Below are positions 40,518 through 49,884 of a stretch of DNA of 54,840 nt, one piece after another. The DNA lies in contig CP011806.1 of the NCBI GenBank assembly GCA_001664505.1, positions 5,146,831 to 5,201,670 on the forward strand, in the 5' to 3' direction. Below the pieces are notes generated by a model. It made no database searches and was not told where the DNA came from. It saw only the letters and a list, made by a program, of their open reading frames with translations. A program made the position numbers and the translations under genes. The stretch comes from Acidobacteria bacterium Mor1. Lineage in GTDB: Bacteria > Acidobacteriota > Polarisedimenticolia > Polarisedimenticolales > Polarisedimenticolaceae. Each line of letters begins with the position of its first letter. The first letter of the stretch is position 1.

Positions 40518-40524
40518 TCTGTTC

Positions 40525-41379
40525 CTAATCCGACCCGTACTGGACTTCCATGCGGCGGATGCGTTGGGCGGCGATGGCCATCACGATGGCGCAGAAGATC
40601 AGCAGCCCCGGGATCGTGATCCACGCCGGTGTTCCCTCGGTCAGGATCGCCAGGGCGCCCTGCGAGACCTCGACCGGATACAGGCTCTCCAGGTAGTGGA
40701 TCACGGTCAGCTTCTTGAGCACCGGCGGCAGGAGGAAGCTCAGAGCCTCCCAGCCCCAGAACATCACCGCAGGCACGATCGGGTTGCGGAAGAACAGCCC
40801 GATCAGCAAGAACACGGTGCCGTAGCCGAGGCAGCCCAGGGCCACGATGACCATGTACCAGAAGAGCTGGGTCAACCCCGGTCCGTCGAACAGATGGCGC
40901 TGTAGCTGGTCGACCCCGAAGGCCAGGTTGAGCAGCAGGAAGCTGGCCAGGGTGGTCACGCCGAACAGCACCGTGGAGGTGGTCCACCCGGAGATGAACT
41001 TGCCGGCGACGAGGACGTCGCGGCGGATCGGCACCATGAAGTAATAGTGCAGGCTGCGGTCCAGCATCTCGCCACGGAACAGGTTCATGAAGATCCAGAC
41101 GCAGCCGAGGTACAGGGCGAAGCCGAGGATCATACGGAAGACCACGGCGGCGAACATCATCGTGGCGCCGAATTCCTCCAGGCCCGGCGGCAGGCCGAAG
41201 GCGCTGGAGACCACCACCATCAACCCCAGGATCGCCGGGGTGATGCCGGCCAGGGCGTAGAGCAGGAAGGCCCGGCGGCCCAGCAGGGTCTTGCGAATTT
41301 CCAGGCGCATCACTGCGAGGATCTGATTGATCCAGAGCGGCATGCCGTCCATCGGCCGTTGGGTCGTTGCTTCGCTCAC
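40525..41379 (-). CDS. ABC-2-type transporter permease
   Basis: 284 residues from a GTG overlapping the upstream ATPase stop (GTGA). About six membrane segments ([106 protein letters not shown]) carry the ABC-2 family pattern. The cytoplasmic N-terminus ends in the conserved LGRRAFLL region. It works with the ATPase encoded at 41376-42425 and is the last gene of a four-gene minus-strand operon. The exported substrate is unknown. It ends seven bases from the convergent SIR2-like/pYEATS gene. Confidence 0.85.
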   Translation of the reverse strand: MSEATTQRPMDGMPLWINQILAVMRLEIRKTLLGRRAFLLYALAGITPAILGLMVVVSSAFGLPPGLEEFGATMMFAAVVFRMILGFALYLGCVWIFMNLFRGEMLDRSLHYYFMVPIRRDVLVAGKFISGWTTSTVLFGVTTLASFLLLNLAFGVDQLQRHLFDGPGLTQLFWYMVIVALGCLGYGTVFLLIGLFFRNPIVPAVMFWGWEALSFLLPPVLKKLTVIHYLESLYPVEVSQGALAILTEGTPAWITIPGLLIFCAIVMAIAAQRIRRMEVQYGSD

Positions 41380-42425
41380 GACGTCGACTCCTGTCCCGAT
41401 CCGATCAGGTACTGGTACACGGCGTGGACATCCTCGTCCGCCGGCGTGACCGCCTCGATGGCGATCTCCTCCTCGAGCACGATGTCGTTGAGCTCGAGGT
41501 AGAAGGCCTTGGAGTCGCTGGTCGCCACCAGCAGGCCTTGCCGGTCGTCGTGCATCTTGAGTTCGCGGAGGTGGGGCATGCGGACCAGCCGCATGGCCAG
41601 CGACTCGGGTTTGTCGCAGCGGATCATGATCTGCAGCGGGTGCTTGTCGATCTCGCCGCGGACCGAGCGGATATCCCCCTCGGCGACCACATAGCCTTCG
41701 TTGAGCAGGATGACCTGGTCCGAGATCAGGTCGACCTCGTGAAGGATATGGCTGGAGATGATCACGTGCTTGCCGGCGGCGGCGAGCTCCTTGAACAGGT
41801 CGATGATCTCGGCGCGGCCCATCGGATCGAGGCCGTTGAGCGGCTCGTCGAGGATCAGTACCTGGGGATCGTGGGCAGTGGCCTGGGCCAGCTTGATCCG
41901 CTGCCGCATCCCCTTGCTGTAGCCCGCCATGCGGCGGTCGGCGGCATGGGCGATGTTGGTGCGCTCCAGGGCGTTGTCGGTCCGCCGCTTGGCCTCTTCC
42001 CGGCTCATGCCGTGAACTCGTAGGTACGAGTAGACGAAGTGATAGCCGTTGAGCCCGGGCGGGAAGGAGTCGAACTGGGCGCAGTAGCCCAGGTGCCGGA
42101 ACAGGTTCTGGGGATCCCGTGGAGAGAAGCCCAGCAGTTTGATTTCACCGGCGGTGGGCTCCAGGAGACCGGTCATCAGGTTCATCAAGGTCGATTTGCC
42201 CGAACCGTTGGGGCCGACCAGGCTGGTGATGCCCGGCGGAATCCGCAGGTTGACCCGGTTGACGCCCAGCACTTCGCCGTAGAACTTCGAGACGTTGTCG
42301 AAGCAGAGGCAGCGCTCGTCGGGAACCTGCTCGGCCAGCGGCCCCTCGGGTTCCGCTTCGGTCGCCAGGTCCGCCTGGGGATCGACGTTCTGTTTCAGCG
42401 CCGTGTCCTGTTCGTGGCTACTCAC
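41376..42425 (-). CDS. ABC transporter ATP-binding protein (second of two in the operon)
   Basis: 349 residues. The start is GTG at 42425, which overlaps the upstream permease stop (GTGA); the open frame to 42794 is only a shadow of that permease. After a 35-residue acidic N-terminal extension, the domain has Walker [10 protein letters not shown] (about 72), a Q-loop in [11 protein letters not shown], the signature YSKGMRQ (about 169), Walker [14 protein letters not shown] (about 190) and the H-loop [11 protein letters not shown]-terminal extension (about 250-349) is typical of exporters of the NosF/CcmA-like type. It pairs with the permease at 40525-41379. Confidence 0.9.
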   Translation of the reverse strand: MSSHEQDTALKQNVDPQADLATEAEPEGPLAEQVPDERCLCFDNVSKFYGEVLGVNRVNLRIPPGITSLVGPNGSGKSTLMNLMTGLLEPTAGEIKLLGFSPRDPQNLFRHLGYCAQFDSFPPGLNGYHFVYSYLRVHGMSREEAKRRTDNALERTNIAHAADRRMAGYSKGMRQRIKLAQATAHDPQVLILDEPLNGLDPMGRAEIIDLFKELAAAGKHVIISSHILHEVDLISDQVILLNEGYVVAEGDIRSVRGEIDKHPLQIMIRCDKPESLAMRLVRMPHLRELKMHDDRQGLLVATSDSKAFYLELNDIVLEEEIAIEAVTPADEDVHAVYQYLIGSGQESTS

Positions 42426-43285
42426 CGGATCACCTCGTAGGCCTTGATCTTGCGGACAAGCAGGAAGGTCGAAAGCGCCGTCAACAGGGTCAGCGAGAGC
42501 CAGGCCTGCCAGACCGGGTAGGGGATCGGCGCCTCGACCCCGAACATCGAAGACCAGACGATCTGGACCATGTCCAGGAAGATCAGCATGCGCCCGCCGG
42601 TAATGCCGAAGGCGATGTTGAGGACGGGGGCGAAGAAGAAGCCGAAGAAGAAGGCGCCGAGAAGCACGACCCGGGCCACGGGCTTCATCCGAACGTGAGC
42701 CGAGATCGCCAGGGAGAGCAAGGACAGCACGAGGATCCAGAGCCAGGAGCCGAGGAAGATCGCCGCGCCGGTGCGCAGGTTGTCGCCGAGCCACTCGAAG
42801 CCCATCAGGTAGGCCTGAAGCGCGTAGAGCAAGAGGCCGGGCACCCAGGTGATTGCGGAAAGCAGCAGGAACAGTACCGAAATCTTGCCCCCGATGTACT
42901 CACGCCGGGAGAACGGCCTCGACAGGTAGAGGGGCATGCCGTTGTTGCGCATGTCCACCGAGACGAGTGCCGGGCTGACGAACAGCGTGATCAAGAAGGC
43001 CCCGATCCCCTGCAGGCGCATGAACTGCATCGGGAAGAACATCTCGGTGACCTGAATGATCTGCTCCTTCTGGATCTGGAACGCCTCGAGGAACTTCAGG
43101 TTGTGGGGCAGGTAGATCGCCACGGCGCTGACCAGCGGGTAGACGAAACACAGCACGAAGAAGGCGAGGAACGCCTTCGAGGCGAACACCTGGGCGAAGG
43201 CGTAGCGCGGGAGGACCAGGAAACGCGACCACTCGGGGGTGACGCCCCCCTCGTAGCTGCGATACGTGCGTTCATAGACGGCCAC
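42422..43285 (-). CDS. ABC-2-type transporter permease (first of two in the operon)
   Basis: 287 residues from GTG at 43285, which has GGAGG six bases upstream; the longer frame starting at 43378 would extend into the previous gene. About six membrane segments are visible ([120 protein letters not shown]). The ABC-2 loop reads [19 protein letters not shown]. It overlaps the upstream ATPase by 14 bases and the downstream ATPase by GTGA, so it is translationally linked to both. Confidence 0.85.
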   Translation of the reverse strand: MAVYERTYRSYEGGVTPEWSRFLVLPRYAFAQVFASKAFLAFFVLCFVYPLVSAVAIYLPHNLKFLEAFQIQKEQIIQVTEMFFPMQFMRLQGIGAFLITLFVSPALVSVDMRNNGMPLYLSRPFSRREYIGGKISVLFLLLSAITWVPGLLLYALQAYLMGFEWLGDNLRTGAAIFLGSWLWILVLSLLSLAISAHVRMKPVARVVLLGAFFFGFFFAPVLNIAFGITGGRMLIFLDMVQIVWSSMFGVEAPIPYPVWQAWLSLTLLTALSTFLLVRKIKAYEVIR

Positions 43286-44231
43286 TTTTTTCCTCCATCG
43301 CCTTGAGGAAGATGTCCTGCAGCGAGTCGCGCTTGTAGTCGAGGCGCCGGATCTGGATCTTGCGGTCCGAGGCGGCACGGAACAGGTCGCGGATGCGCAC
43401 CCCCTCGGGAAGCACCGTCTTGATGCGCGACGTGCCTTGCAGTGCGAACTGGCAGCCCAGGCCGTCCAGCGCCTCGGCGAAGGCGTCCCGGTTGCCGACG
43501 GTCTCGATCTCGATGAACTTGCGGTTGGCCCGGCGCTCCTCTTCGAGGTTGCATGAGGTGGCGATCCGGCCGTCCTTGAGGATCAGCACCTCCTCGCAGC
43601 AGTCCTCGACGTCCCGCAGCAGGTGGGAGGAGAGGATCAGGTTGACCTTGCCGCTGTCGCGGATCTCCTTGATCAGCTCCAGCATGCGCACCCGGTGCGG
43701 CGGGTCGAGGGCGTTGGTCGGCTCGTCGAGAATCACGAGCTTGGGGCCGTGGGCAATCGCCTGGGCCAGCTTGGCCAGCTGCTTCATGCCCTGGGAGTAG
43801 CTTTCGAGCTTGCGGTAGCGGGCTTCGCCCAGGCCGACGTAGAACAGGGACTCGTGAGCCCGCTCCAGCGCCTGGTCCCTCGGCAGCCCGCTGATCTCGG
43901 CCATCATCCGCACGTAGGTCACGGCGGAGAGGCCGGCGATGAACGAGTCGTTCTCGGGCATGTAGCCGATCTGGGCGCGAATCTGCTTGATGTCGCTGCG
44001 GATATCGTGGCCGAGGACCCGGGCGGTGCCCGCGGTCGGCGTGTAGAAGCCGAGCAGCGTGTGGATCAGCGTGGTCTTGCCGGCGCCGTTGGGCCCCAGC
44101 AGTCCGATCGCCCGTCCACTGATCCTACCGGTCAGGCCGCGTAGGATTTCATGCTTCCCGAACCGTACCTTCAGTCCATCGAGCTCGATCACCGACATAG
44201 GCATCACCCGCAAATGGGCAGAGTTTGTCAT
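43272..44231 (-). CDS. ABC transporter ATP-binding protein (first gene of the double exporter operon)
   Basis: 319 residues; ATG at 44231, with alternative in-frame ATGs at 44204 and 44198, and no start has a strong ribosome-binding site. Motifs are Walker [13 protein letters not shown] (about 45-56), a Q-loop in YMPENDSF, the signature YSQGMKQ (about 153), Walker [14 protein letters not shown] (about 174) and H-loop [11 protein letters not shown]-terminal extension of about 80 residues ([14 protein letters not shown]) follows. It drives the permease at 42422-43285. The pattern ATPase-permease-ATPase-permease indicates either two exporters or one exporter with heteromeric pairs. Confidence 0.9.
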   Translation of the reverse strand: MTNSAHLRVMPMSVIELDGLKVRFGKHEILRGLTGRISGRAIGLLGPNGAGKTTLIHTLLGFYTPTAGTARVLGHDIRSDIKQIRAQIGYMPENDSFIAGLSAVTYVRMMAEISGLPRDQALERAHESLFYVGLGEARYRKLESYSQGMKQLAKLAQAIAHGPKLVILDEPTNALDPPHRVRMLELIKEIRDSGKVNLILSSHLLRDVEDCCEEVLILKDGRIATSCNLEEERRANRKFIEIETVGNRDAFAEALDGLGCQFALQGTSRIKTVLPEGVRIRDLFRAASDRKIQIRRLDYKRDSLQDIFLKAMEEKSGRL

Positions 44232-44285
44232 ACTCGCCGGTCCTCAGAAAGGCGTAATCGCGGTCGCGTGTTGTAACGGGGAAGT

Positions 44286-44325
44286 CCGGGCCGGGGTTTC
44301 GTCCTTGGGAGAAACCCCGGCCCGG
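44286..44325 (-). terminator. Strong hairpin terminator after the anti-sigma/DUF3352 gene
   Basis: Perfect 15-bp arms CCGGGCCGGGGTTTC and GAAACCCCGGCCCGG with a ten-base loop lie 12 bases past the stop of the minus-strand gene at 44338. This is the longest perfect stem I found in an intergenic region here. There is no T-tract. Confidence 0.7.
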
Positions 44326-44337
44326 TCAGGGGAAGGT

Positions 44338-47040
44338 CTAGTCGTCGCTCTCTTCGGCGGCGGCCGCCGCCCCGATGGCATCCTGCAGATCCATCAGGCT
44401 CGAGAGACTCATCAGGGACATTCCGGAGCTGAACAGGCCGCCTTCGGAGCTGCCTGCCAGCACGATCCGGTCCGGCTCACCGTAGGCGTAGGCCAGGCTG
44501 TGGGCCGAGTCGCGGATCGCCTCGATCACGCCGCTCGACGTCTCGCCGTTGCCGCCCACGTTCTGGAGCTGGCGCAGCAGCGGGCCGGCCATCGAACCGA
44601 GGTCCGAGTAGCCCACTGCCGAGAAGTTGATGCGGCCGTCCTGGGGCAACAGGCTGGTGAAACGGGGGCTGCGCGTCAGCGTCAGTCCGTTGCGCCGGTT
44701 GCTCAGGGTGCGGTCCAGCAGGATCTTCGAAGGAGCGGCCACCATGTAGCCGTCGATGAAGGTGTAGCTGGCCGACAGGCCGGTATCATCGGAGGTCAGG
44801 GTCCAGATGTCCCGGCCGCCGGTGTTCTCGGAGCCGAGGCTGAAGCCCTTGCGGCCCTCTTCGCCCATCATCTCGTTGATGTGGCCGATGGTGGTCTGGA
44901 GCGCGTTCTGCAACCGCACCGGGTCGTAGATCTCCATGACCAGCTTCCACGAGGGCTTGGGCAGCACCGGAGGCTCGAGGGCGATGGCGAACTCGCCGCC
45001 GATCGGGGCCGCGATGTCCTCGCGAAGGTCGATACCGTGCTGCTCACGGAACTCGCGAAGGCCGTCTTCGACCCCTTCGTCGCCGGTCATCGCCATCAGC
45101 TCGTCGAGCACCTGCACCGGCTCCTTCATCACGAAGGCGGCGGCCAGGGTGGCGTCGGGAGCGACGAACTCCAGCGAGCCCATCGGCGCCGGCTCGGCGA
45201 GCCAGGCGGCGATTCCACGGCGCTCCTGCTTGAAGCTGACCGTGGCGCTGCTGGTGGTCAGATCGTCCTGGGTCTCCCGTTCGACGATCAGGTAAGACAG
45301 ATCGGCAAAGCCGCTCTTCTCGATGAAGTCCCGATCATTCTCGGTGTCCGGATCGATCAGGGCGTCGAGGTTCACGCCGACCAGCCACTCGACGCCGTCG
45401 CGATACATGTCGCTCAGGCGCTCGTGGTACTCGCTGCCGACGAAGCCGCTGCCGCCCTTGGTTTGCAGCTGCACGGCCATCTGCTGCATGTACTGGTGGT
45501 TCGGTCCGGCGACGAGCAGGCCGTTGTGGGTCCAGAAGTAGAACTCACCTTCGGCGCCGGGGTTGAGAGCGTCTGCTTCCTGAGGGGGCAGACCCTCGAG
45601 CATCACGATGTTCGGGGCTTCTGCGTCGTTCCTGGCGGCCAGCTCGCGCAGGTCGCCGAAGAGGGTGTCGCGGAAGGAACCGGCGTTTTCGATCTCGGCA
45701 AGCAGGACCGGCTCGCCGGGATTCTGACTGTCGACGTTCATCGGGATCGCCAGGACGATTTCCTCGCCCAGGTGGTCGCCGTACTCACGGATGCGGTCGA
45801 TAGCTTCGCCGAGTTTGGCGTCACCGCCGTTGGGGACCATCTCTTCGGTCCACCATTCACGGAGCACCGGGTTGCTGTTGACCCGGCTCTCGATCTGGTC
45901 GTAGGCCTCACCGAGCGCTTCGCTCAGGTTCGGGATCGCCACGTAGACCACGGTGCCGGCCGGAGCCCGGTCGAGCAGCCGCGTCGAGTAGCGCTGTCCG
46001 GGCATCTGGATCGAAGCGTCGAGTTCCTTGCCCAGCTTGGTCAGTTCGGCCAACACGGCCAGATGTTTCTCGGCGTTGCGGCTCCAGGCGATCTCTTCGG
46101 CCAGGGACACACGGCCCACGTGGTCGTTGGAACCGATCTGGTCGCCGGGGAGCAACACGGCGTCGTCGTTGCTGCGGGTGTCGACGTGGACCTCGCCCTC
46201 GAAGACCGAGACGCGGGATCCCTTGAGGCCGGCGTTCACCGAGAATACGGTGCCCTTGACCTCGACATCGGTGTCGTCGGTGCGCACGTAGAGGGCGCCC
46301 TCGCCCTGATCGGCGGCTTCGACGATCACGCTGCCGCGGGCCAGGTCGATGGTCGAACTGCGACGGTCGCCGCCGAAGCGGTTGCGCCGCTCTTCGACGG
46401 TGAGTTCGGTGCGTTCGCGCATCTCGACGAGAGAGCCGTCTTCCATGCGCAGCACCGCGCCGGAGTTCTTGGCCGTGCGGATGCCGTCGACCTGGGACAG
46501 GTCGATCTGCTGGCCCAGGGCCACCGGCGTCGCGCCGTTGTCGTCCACAGCCAGCAGTTCACCGTCGAGTTGCTCGATGGTGACCAGGCCGCCGGTCTTG
46601 AAGGTGAACACGCCGGGGATCCCGACGTTGAAGCCCACCAGCGTGACCGCCAGCAGCAGGGCTGCAGCGATGCCCCAGCTCCACTCGGAGCCGAAGCTCT
46701 TGCGGGCCGGTTTGGCCGCTGCCGTTACGGCGCGGCGGCCGGCCGAACGGGCCTGCTTCAGCGCCTTGCGGCAGGGGACGCACTCGCGGACATGGTCCTC
46801 GAGCAACATCGCCTTGGCGTCGTTGAGCGCCCCGGCCACGTGGGCCGGAATCAGCGCCTGGTAATCGGAGCAGTCACGGATCGCGGTCTTTTCCTCGCGG
46901 CCCTCACTCTGCTCCTGTTGAATGCGCGCCCACACGCGGTCGCCGACCCGTTCGAGCGCGTCCTCGGACGGAACGCCCTCGCGGATCGTGTCGGACACAC
47001 GGTCCAACAGCGCATCGAAGTCTTTGTTGTCGCGGGTCAT
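44338..47040 (-). CDS. Large anti-sigma factor: zinc-finger, transmembrane segment, FecR domain and DUF3352 region
   Basis: 900 residues. The cytoplasmic N-terminus holds a zinc-finger anti-sigma motif ([14 protein letters not shown], His-x3-Cys-x2-Cys near 82-89) preceded by Cys in [15 protein letters not shown]. One membrane segment follows (about 122-142). A FecR-like domain spans about 155-300 ([49 protein letters not shown]). The remaining region (about 345-860) is DUF3352-like ([61 protein letters not shown]). It probably binds the sigma factor encoded immediately upstream (ATGA overlap) and senses an extracytoplasmic state. A canonical anti-sigma of this type is 150-350 residues. Confidence 0.87.
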   Translation of the reverse strand: MTRDNKDFDALLDRVSDTIREGVPSEDALERVGDRVWARIQQEQSEGREEKTAIRDCSDYQALIPAHVAGALNDAKAMLLEDHVRECVPCRKALKQARSAGRRAVTAAAKPARKSFGSEWSWGIAAALLLAVTLVGFNVGIPGVFTFKTGGLVTIEQLDGELLAVDDNGATPVALGQQIDLSQVDGIRTAKNSGAVLRMEDGSLVEMRERTELTVEERRNRFGGDRRSSTIDLARGSVIVEAADQGEGALYVRTDDTDVEVKGTVFSVNAGLKGSRVSVFEGEVHVDTRSNDDAVLLPGDQIGSNDHVGRVSLAEEIAWSRNAEKHLAVLAELTKLGKELDASIQMPGQRYSTRLLDRAPAGTVVYVAIPNLSEALGEAYDQIESRVNSNPVLREWWTEEMVPNGGDAKLGEAIDRIREYGDHLGEEIVLAIPMNVDSQNPGEPVLLAEIENAGSFRDTLFGDLRELAARNDAEAPNIVMLEGLPPQEADALNPGAEGEFYFWTHNGLLVAGPNHQYMQQMAVQLQTKGGSGFVGSEYHERLSDMYRDGVEWLVGVNLDALIDPDTENDRDFIEKSGFADLSYLIVERETQDDLTTSSATVSFKQERRGIAAWLAEPAPMGSLEFVAPDATLAAAFVMKEPVQVLDELMAMTGDEGVEDGLREFREQHGIDLREDIAAPIGGEFAIALEPPVLPKPSWKLVMEIYDPVRLQNALQTTIGHINEMMGEEGRKGFSLGSENTGGRDIWTLTSDDTGLSASYTFIDGYMVAAPSKILLDRTLSNRRNGLTLTRSPRFTSLLPQDGRINFSAVGYSDLGSMAGPLLRQLQNVGGNGETSSGVIEAIRDSAHSLAYAYGEPDRIVLAGSSEGGLFSSGMSLMSLSSLMDLQDAIGAAAAAEESDD

Positions 47041-47612
47041 GATCGGTCTCCCAGAACGGAACCCAGGTCGTCTTTCAGCCTGTTTCTTGTGCGATGGAGG
47101 ATGACGTTGACCGTGCTGCGCGACGTTCCGAGCATCTTGGCAATCTCGTTGTTGCCGTAACCCTCGAAGTAGCGCAGCACGAAGATCTCGGCGGCCTTGG
47201 GGCTGACCTTGGTCAGCGCCTGGCGAACCAGATCTTGCATCTCCCGGTTGGCCTGATCCTGCTGCGGCGAATCGTCTTCGTCACCGGACAACGTGTGGTC
47301 CACGTCTTCCAGCGGCGTCGAACGGGCTGCCTTGCGGGATCGAACGATGTCCACCGCGGCGTTGATCGCGGCGCGGTGGAGATAGTTGCCGGGGCTGTCG
47401 GAAAGCGGGCTGCCCCCTTCGCGACGGGCCAGACGCATGAAGACGGTTTGAAGCACGTCCTCGGCGTCGTCCATGTTGCCCGTCACGCGGTAGGCGGCGT
47501 ACAGGACCCTCTTGTAGTGGTCTCGGTACATTTGCTCCAACCCCGGTGATTCGGCGTGGTTTGAGATCGCGGCGAATTGCAACGTCCTCTCCTTTTGCTC
47601 TCGCTCGACCAT
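47037..47612 (-). CDS. ECF RNA polymerase sigma factor
   Basis: 191 residues. Sigma region 2 (about 25-95: LEQMYRDHYKRVLYAAYRVTGNMDDAEDVLQTVFMRLARR) and region 4 (about 130-185: LTKVSPKAAEIFVLRYFEGYGNNEIAKMLGTSRSTVNVILHRTRNRL) are complete. It is translated just before its putative anti-sigma partner at 44338-47040, with an ATGA overlap, the common arrangement of a co-transcribed sigma/anti-sigma pair. No clear ribosome-binding site precedes ATG 47612, and the internal Met at about 28 is too late, as it would delete conserved residues. The 128-base upstream divergent region shows no certain promoter. Confidence 0.92.
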   Translation of the reverse strand: MVEREQKERTLQFAAISNHAESPGLEQMYRDHYKRVLYAAYRVTGNMDDAEDVLQTVFMRLARREGGSPLSDSPGNYLHRAAINAAVDIVRSRKAARSTPLEDVDHTLSGDEDDSPQQDQANREMQDLVRQALTKVSPKAAEIFVLRYFEGYGNNEIAKMLGTSRSTVNVILHRTRNRLKDDLGSVLGDRS

Positions 47613-47740
47613 TAAGACGTGGCTCCGGGGAATTGCTTAACGCCGGCTCCGGCGAAAGCGGGCGAAAGTCGTGGTTTCCGATCGATTTTCCCACGTTTCA
47701 GCGCAACCCGGGGGCCGGTTTCCCGTAGACTGCGCCCGTC

Positions 47741-48577
47741 ATGGCATCCCGAGACCGGAAAAAGTGGCAGGTGGCGGCGATTCAGCTGCAGTCCACCGCC
47801 GATATCGAGCGCAACGTCAAGGCGGCCGAGCGGCTGGTGCGCAAGGCGGCAGCCGCCGGGGCGGACCTGGTGGCTCTGCCCGAGAACTTCGCCTACCTGC
47901 GCCCCGAAGGGAAGCCGCTGGCCTTCCGGGACGAGCTGGGCGGACCGCTCTACCGCCGGATGTCCGAGCTGGCCGCCGAGTGCGGCTGCTGGTTCCTAGC
48001 CGGGTCCTTTCCCGAGCGCATCCCACGCAGCCGCAAGGTCTACAACACCTCGGTGCTGTTCGATCCGAAGGGCCGCGAGGCCTCGGTCTACCGCAAATTG
48101 CACCTGTTCGATATCGCCATCTCCGGCGGGACCACCTTCAAGGAGTCGGCCACGGTCAAACCGGGGCCGGAGCCGGTGGTCGCCTCGACCCCCCTGGGCA
48201 AGCTGGGGCTCTCCATTTGCTACGACCTGCGCTTTCCCGAGATGTACCGGTATCTGGCCGGCCGCGGCGCCCGGGTTCTGTTCGTTCCCGCGGCGTTTAC
48301 CGCGTACACCGGCAAGGCCCACTGGCTGGCGCTATTGCGGGCCCGGGCCATCGAAAACCTCTGCTGGGTGGTGGCGCCGGCCCAGGACGGACACCACGGC
48401 GAGGGCCGGGAGTCCTTCGGGCACACGGTGGTGTTCGACCCCTGGGGAGAGACCGCCGGGCTCAAGCGGCACGGGGCCGGGATCGTCTCCTGCACCATCG
48501 ATCTCGGCGCGGTGGAGCGTGTCCGCCGGGGTCTGCCGGCCCTGCGGCACCGGCGTCGGGACCTGTTCGAGGGTTGA
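47741..48577 (+). CDS. Carbon-nitrogen hydrolase, Nit1/deaminated-glutathione-amidase type
   Basis: 278 residues of the nitrilase superfamily. The catalytic triad is Glu in ALPENFAYL (about 47), Lys in YRKLHLFDI (about 117) and Cys in SICYDLRFPE (about 161). The segments HLFDIAISGGTTFKES and FPERIPRSRKVYNTSVLF are characteristic of the Nit1/Nit2 branch, which includes enzymes that repair deaminated glutathione or hydrolyse omega-amides. The protein has no signal peptide, so it is cytoplasmic. TAGACT lies nine bases before the ATG and no ribosome-binding site is seen, suggesting a leaderless transcript. A single-gene unit is likely. Confidence 0.88.
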   Translation: MASRDRKKWQVAAIQLQSTADIERNVKAAERLVRKAAAAGADLVALPENFAYLRPEGKPLAFRDELGGPLYRRMSELAAECGCWFLAGSFPERIPRSRKVYNTSVLFDPKGREASVYRKLHLFDIAISGGTTFKESATVKPGPEPVVASTPLGKLGLSICYDLRFPEMYRYLAGRGARVLFVPAAFTAYTGKAHWLALLRARAIENLCWVVAPAQDGHHGEGRESFGHTVVFDPWGETAGLKRHGAGIVSCTIDLGAVERVRRGLPALRHRRRDLFEG

Positions 48578-48605
48578 GCGGGCCGCTCCGGAGCCTTGCG
48601 CCCCT

Positions 48606-48635
48606 TTGACAGCGAATTGGGCGTTTTGTTACCTT
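48606..48635 (+). promoter_or_regulatory. Candidate promoter of the zinc-ribbon gene
   Basis: TTGACA (48606-48611), an 18-base spacer and TACCTT (48630-48635) precede the GTG at 48643 by seven bases, so transcription may start at the start codon. Confidence 0.45.
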
Positions 48636-48642
48636 CCACGCC

Positions 48643-49095
48643 GTGTTTTGTCCCAAGTGCAAATCGGAGTTTCGTGCCGGGTTCGAGCGCTGCGAGAGCT
48701 GCGACGTCGACCTGGTGGCAGACCTGAACGCCGAGGAAGAGGCGCCCAGGGCGGCCGAGGTCCCGGTCAAATCCACCGGCCCCGCCCTGGATTTCTGCGG
48801 CTTCCTCGAACTCGATGAGGCCCGCGGTGCCCGTGAGCAGCTCCGGGAGGCCGGGATCGCAAGCGAGATCCTGATCCGGGATGCGCCCGGCCCCCAGGGG
48901 GACGAGATCGGCGAGGAGTACTGGCTCCGCTGCGCCGCCTCGGACGTGAAGCACGTGCGCAACGTGCTCGGCTTTCACGACGAGGACGACTCGGCCGGCG
49001 AACTCGAGGGCTACTGCTCCAAGTGCGGCTCTCAGATTCCCGACGACGAGCCGCTGTGCGTCTTCTGCGGCACTCCTCGCAAGGCTCCGGCATGA
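48643..49095 (+). CDS. Protein with two zinc ribbons flanking a DUF2007-like domain
   Basis: 150 residues from GTG at 48643, which gives the N-terminus FCPKCKSEF. A first zinc ribbon uses CPKC ... CESC (about 3-22). A middle domain (about 45-105: DFCGFLELDEARGAREQLREAGIASEIL ... YWLRCAASDVKHVRNVLG) resembles DUF2007. A second ribbon is YCSKCGSQIPDDEPLCVFCG (about 125-144). Metal binding by four-cysteine sites is the clear prediction; the role is unknown. Its stop overlaps the HAD gene start (ATGA), so the two are coupled. No ribosome-binding site is visible. Confidence 0.78.
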   Translation: MFCPKCKSEFRAGFERCESCDVDLVADLNAEEEAPRAAEVPVKSTGPALDFCGFLELDEARGAREQLREAGIASEILIRDAPGPQGDEIGEEYWLRCAASDVKHVRNVLGFHDEDDSAGELEGYCSKCGSQIPDDEPLCVFCGTPRKAPA

Positions 49096-49805
49096 GCCGT
49101 TCCACCCTTCCCAGGGTGATCGAGACGGTGCTGTTCGATGCCGGCGGCGTGCTGGTCGACCTGGACTACGCCTACGTGCGCCGTTTGATCGGCCGGCTGC
49201 AAGACCCGCCCGAGGTCGCTGCGCTCTCCCGTTCCGAGGCGAGGGCGCGGCTCGAGATCGAGAAGCGGGTCAAGCAGGGAGGCCGGGTCGGCGAAGCCTG
49301 GCGGGACTACTTCCACTCGATCCTGGGGGAGAACGGCGTCCCGGCCGATGCCCAGGCCGGCATCATCGACACGCTCTGGGAGGCGCACCAGCGCCACGGA
49401 CTGTGGGGCGTGGCCATTCCCGGTTCGGTGGACGTGGTCAAGGAGCTCCGCTCCAAGGGCTACCGGGTCGGCGTGGTTTCCAATGCCGAGGGGCGTGTGG
49501 AGCGCGATCTGGGCAACGCCGGCTACGAGGGGTTGTTCGAGACGGTGGTTGATTCCCATCTGGTCGGGGTGGAGAAGCCGGACAAACGGATCTTCGAGAT
49601 CGCGCTGGAACGGATGGACGGCACCCGCCCCGAGACCACGGTCTTCATCGGTGACGTGCCGTCGGTGGATGTGGCCGGAGCGAAGAATGCCGGCCTCGCG
49701 CCGATCCTGCTCGACCGCCACGATCTCTACGCCGACGTTCAGGCGCCGAGGTTGGCCTCGACCAAGGACCTGCCGCTCCTGCTCGATGAGGCGAGAGGGC
49801 GGTAG
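49092..49805 (+). CDS. HAD-family hydrolase
   Basis: 237 residues from the ATG at 49092, which overlaps the preceding stop (ATGA). Motif I is VLFDAGGVLVDLD with the nucleophilic Asp (about 15), motif II GVVSNAEG (about 131), motif III Lys in VGVEKPDKRIF (about 159), and motif IV FIGDVPSVDVAGA (about 187). A four-helix cap lies between motif I and II (RLIGRLQDPPEV ...), placing it in the HAD subfamily I. Likely a small-molecule phosphatase or dehalogenase-like enzyme; the substrate is unknown. A strong hairpin terminator follows. Confidence 0.88.
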   Translation: MSRSTLPRVIETVLFDAGGVLVDLDYAYVRRLIGRLQDPPEVAALSRSEARARLEIEKRVKQGGRVGEAWRDYFHSILGENGVPADAQAGIIDTLWEAHQRHGLWGVAIPGSVDVVKELRSKGYRVGVVSNAEGRVERDLGNAGYEGLFETVVDSHLVGVEKPDKRIFEIALERMDGTRPETTVFIGDVPSVDVAGAKNAGLAPILLDRHDLYADVQAPRLASTKDLPLLLDEARGR

Positions 49806-49848
49806 CCCTTCCCTTCGACTCGCGTCGCTCGCTCAGGGCGGGATCTTC

Positions 49849-49872
49849 GGAGCCCGGCCTTGGCCGGGCTCC
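49849..49872. terminator. Strong bidirectional hairpin terminator
   Basis: Perfect 11-bp arms GGAGCCCGGCC and GGCCGGGCTCC with a two-base apex lie between convergent genes, followed on the plus strand by short T-rich sequence (AGTTTGCCGTTT). Confidence 0.7.
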
Positions 49873-49884
49873 TCAGTTTGCCGT

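Noticed and set aside
41376-42794. 472-residue version of the second ABC ATPase with a long Arg/Leu-rich N-terminus
   Set aside because: The extension lies inside the permease gene in another frame. GTG at 42425 overlaps the permease stop, has the normal family N-terminus, and fits operon coupling.
44059-47160. Plus-strand open frame of 1033 codons opposite the anti-sigma/DUF3352 gene
   Set aside because: It mirrors a gene with clear domains on the minus strand. Long antisense frames are expected in GC-rich coding DNA, and it has no recognisable motifs or ribosome-binding site.
49801-49884. The 49849-49872 hairpin as a repetitive extragenic palindrome
   Set aside because: I found no second copy of its arms in the window; it is better explained as a terminator between convergent genes.
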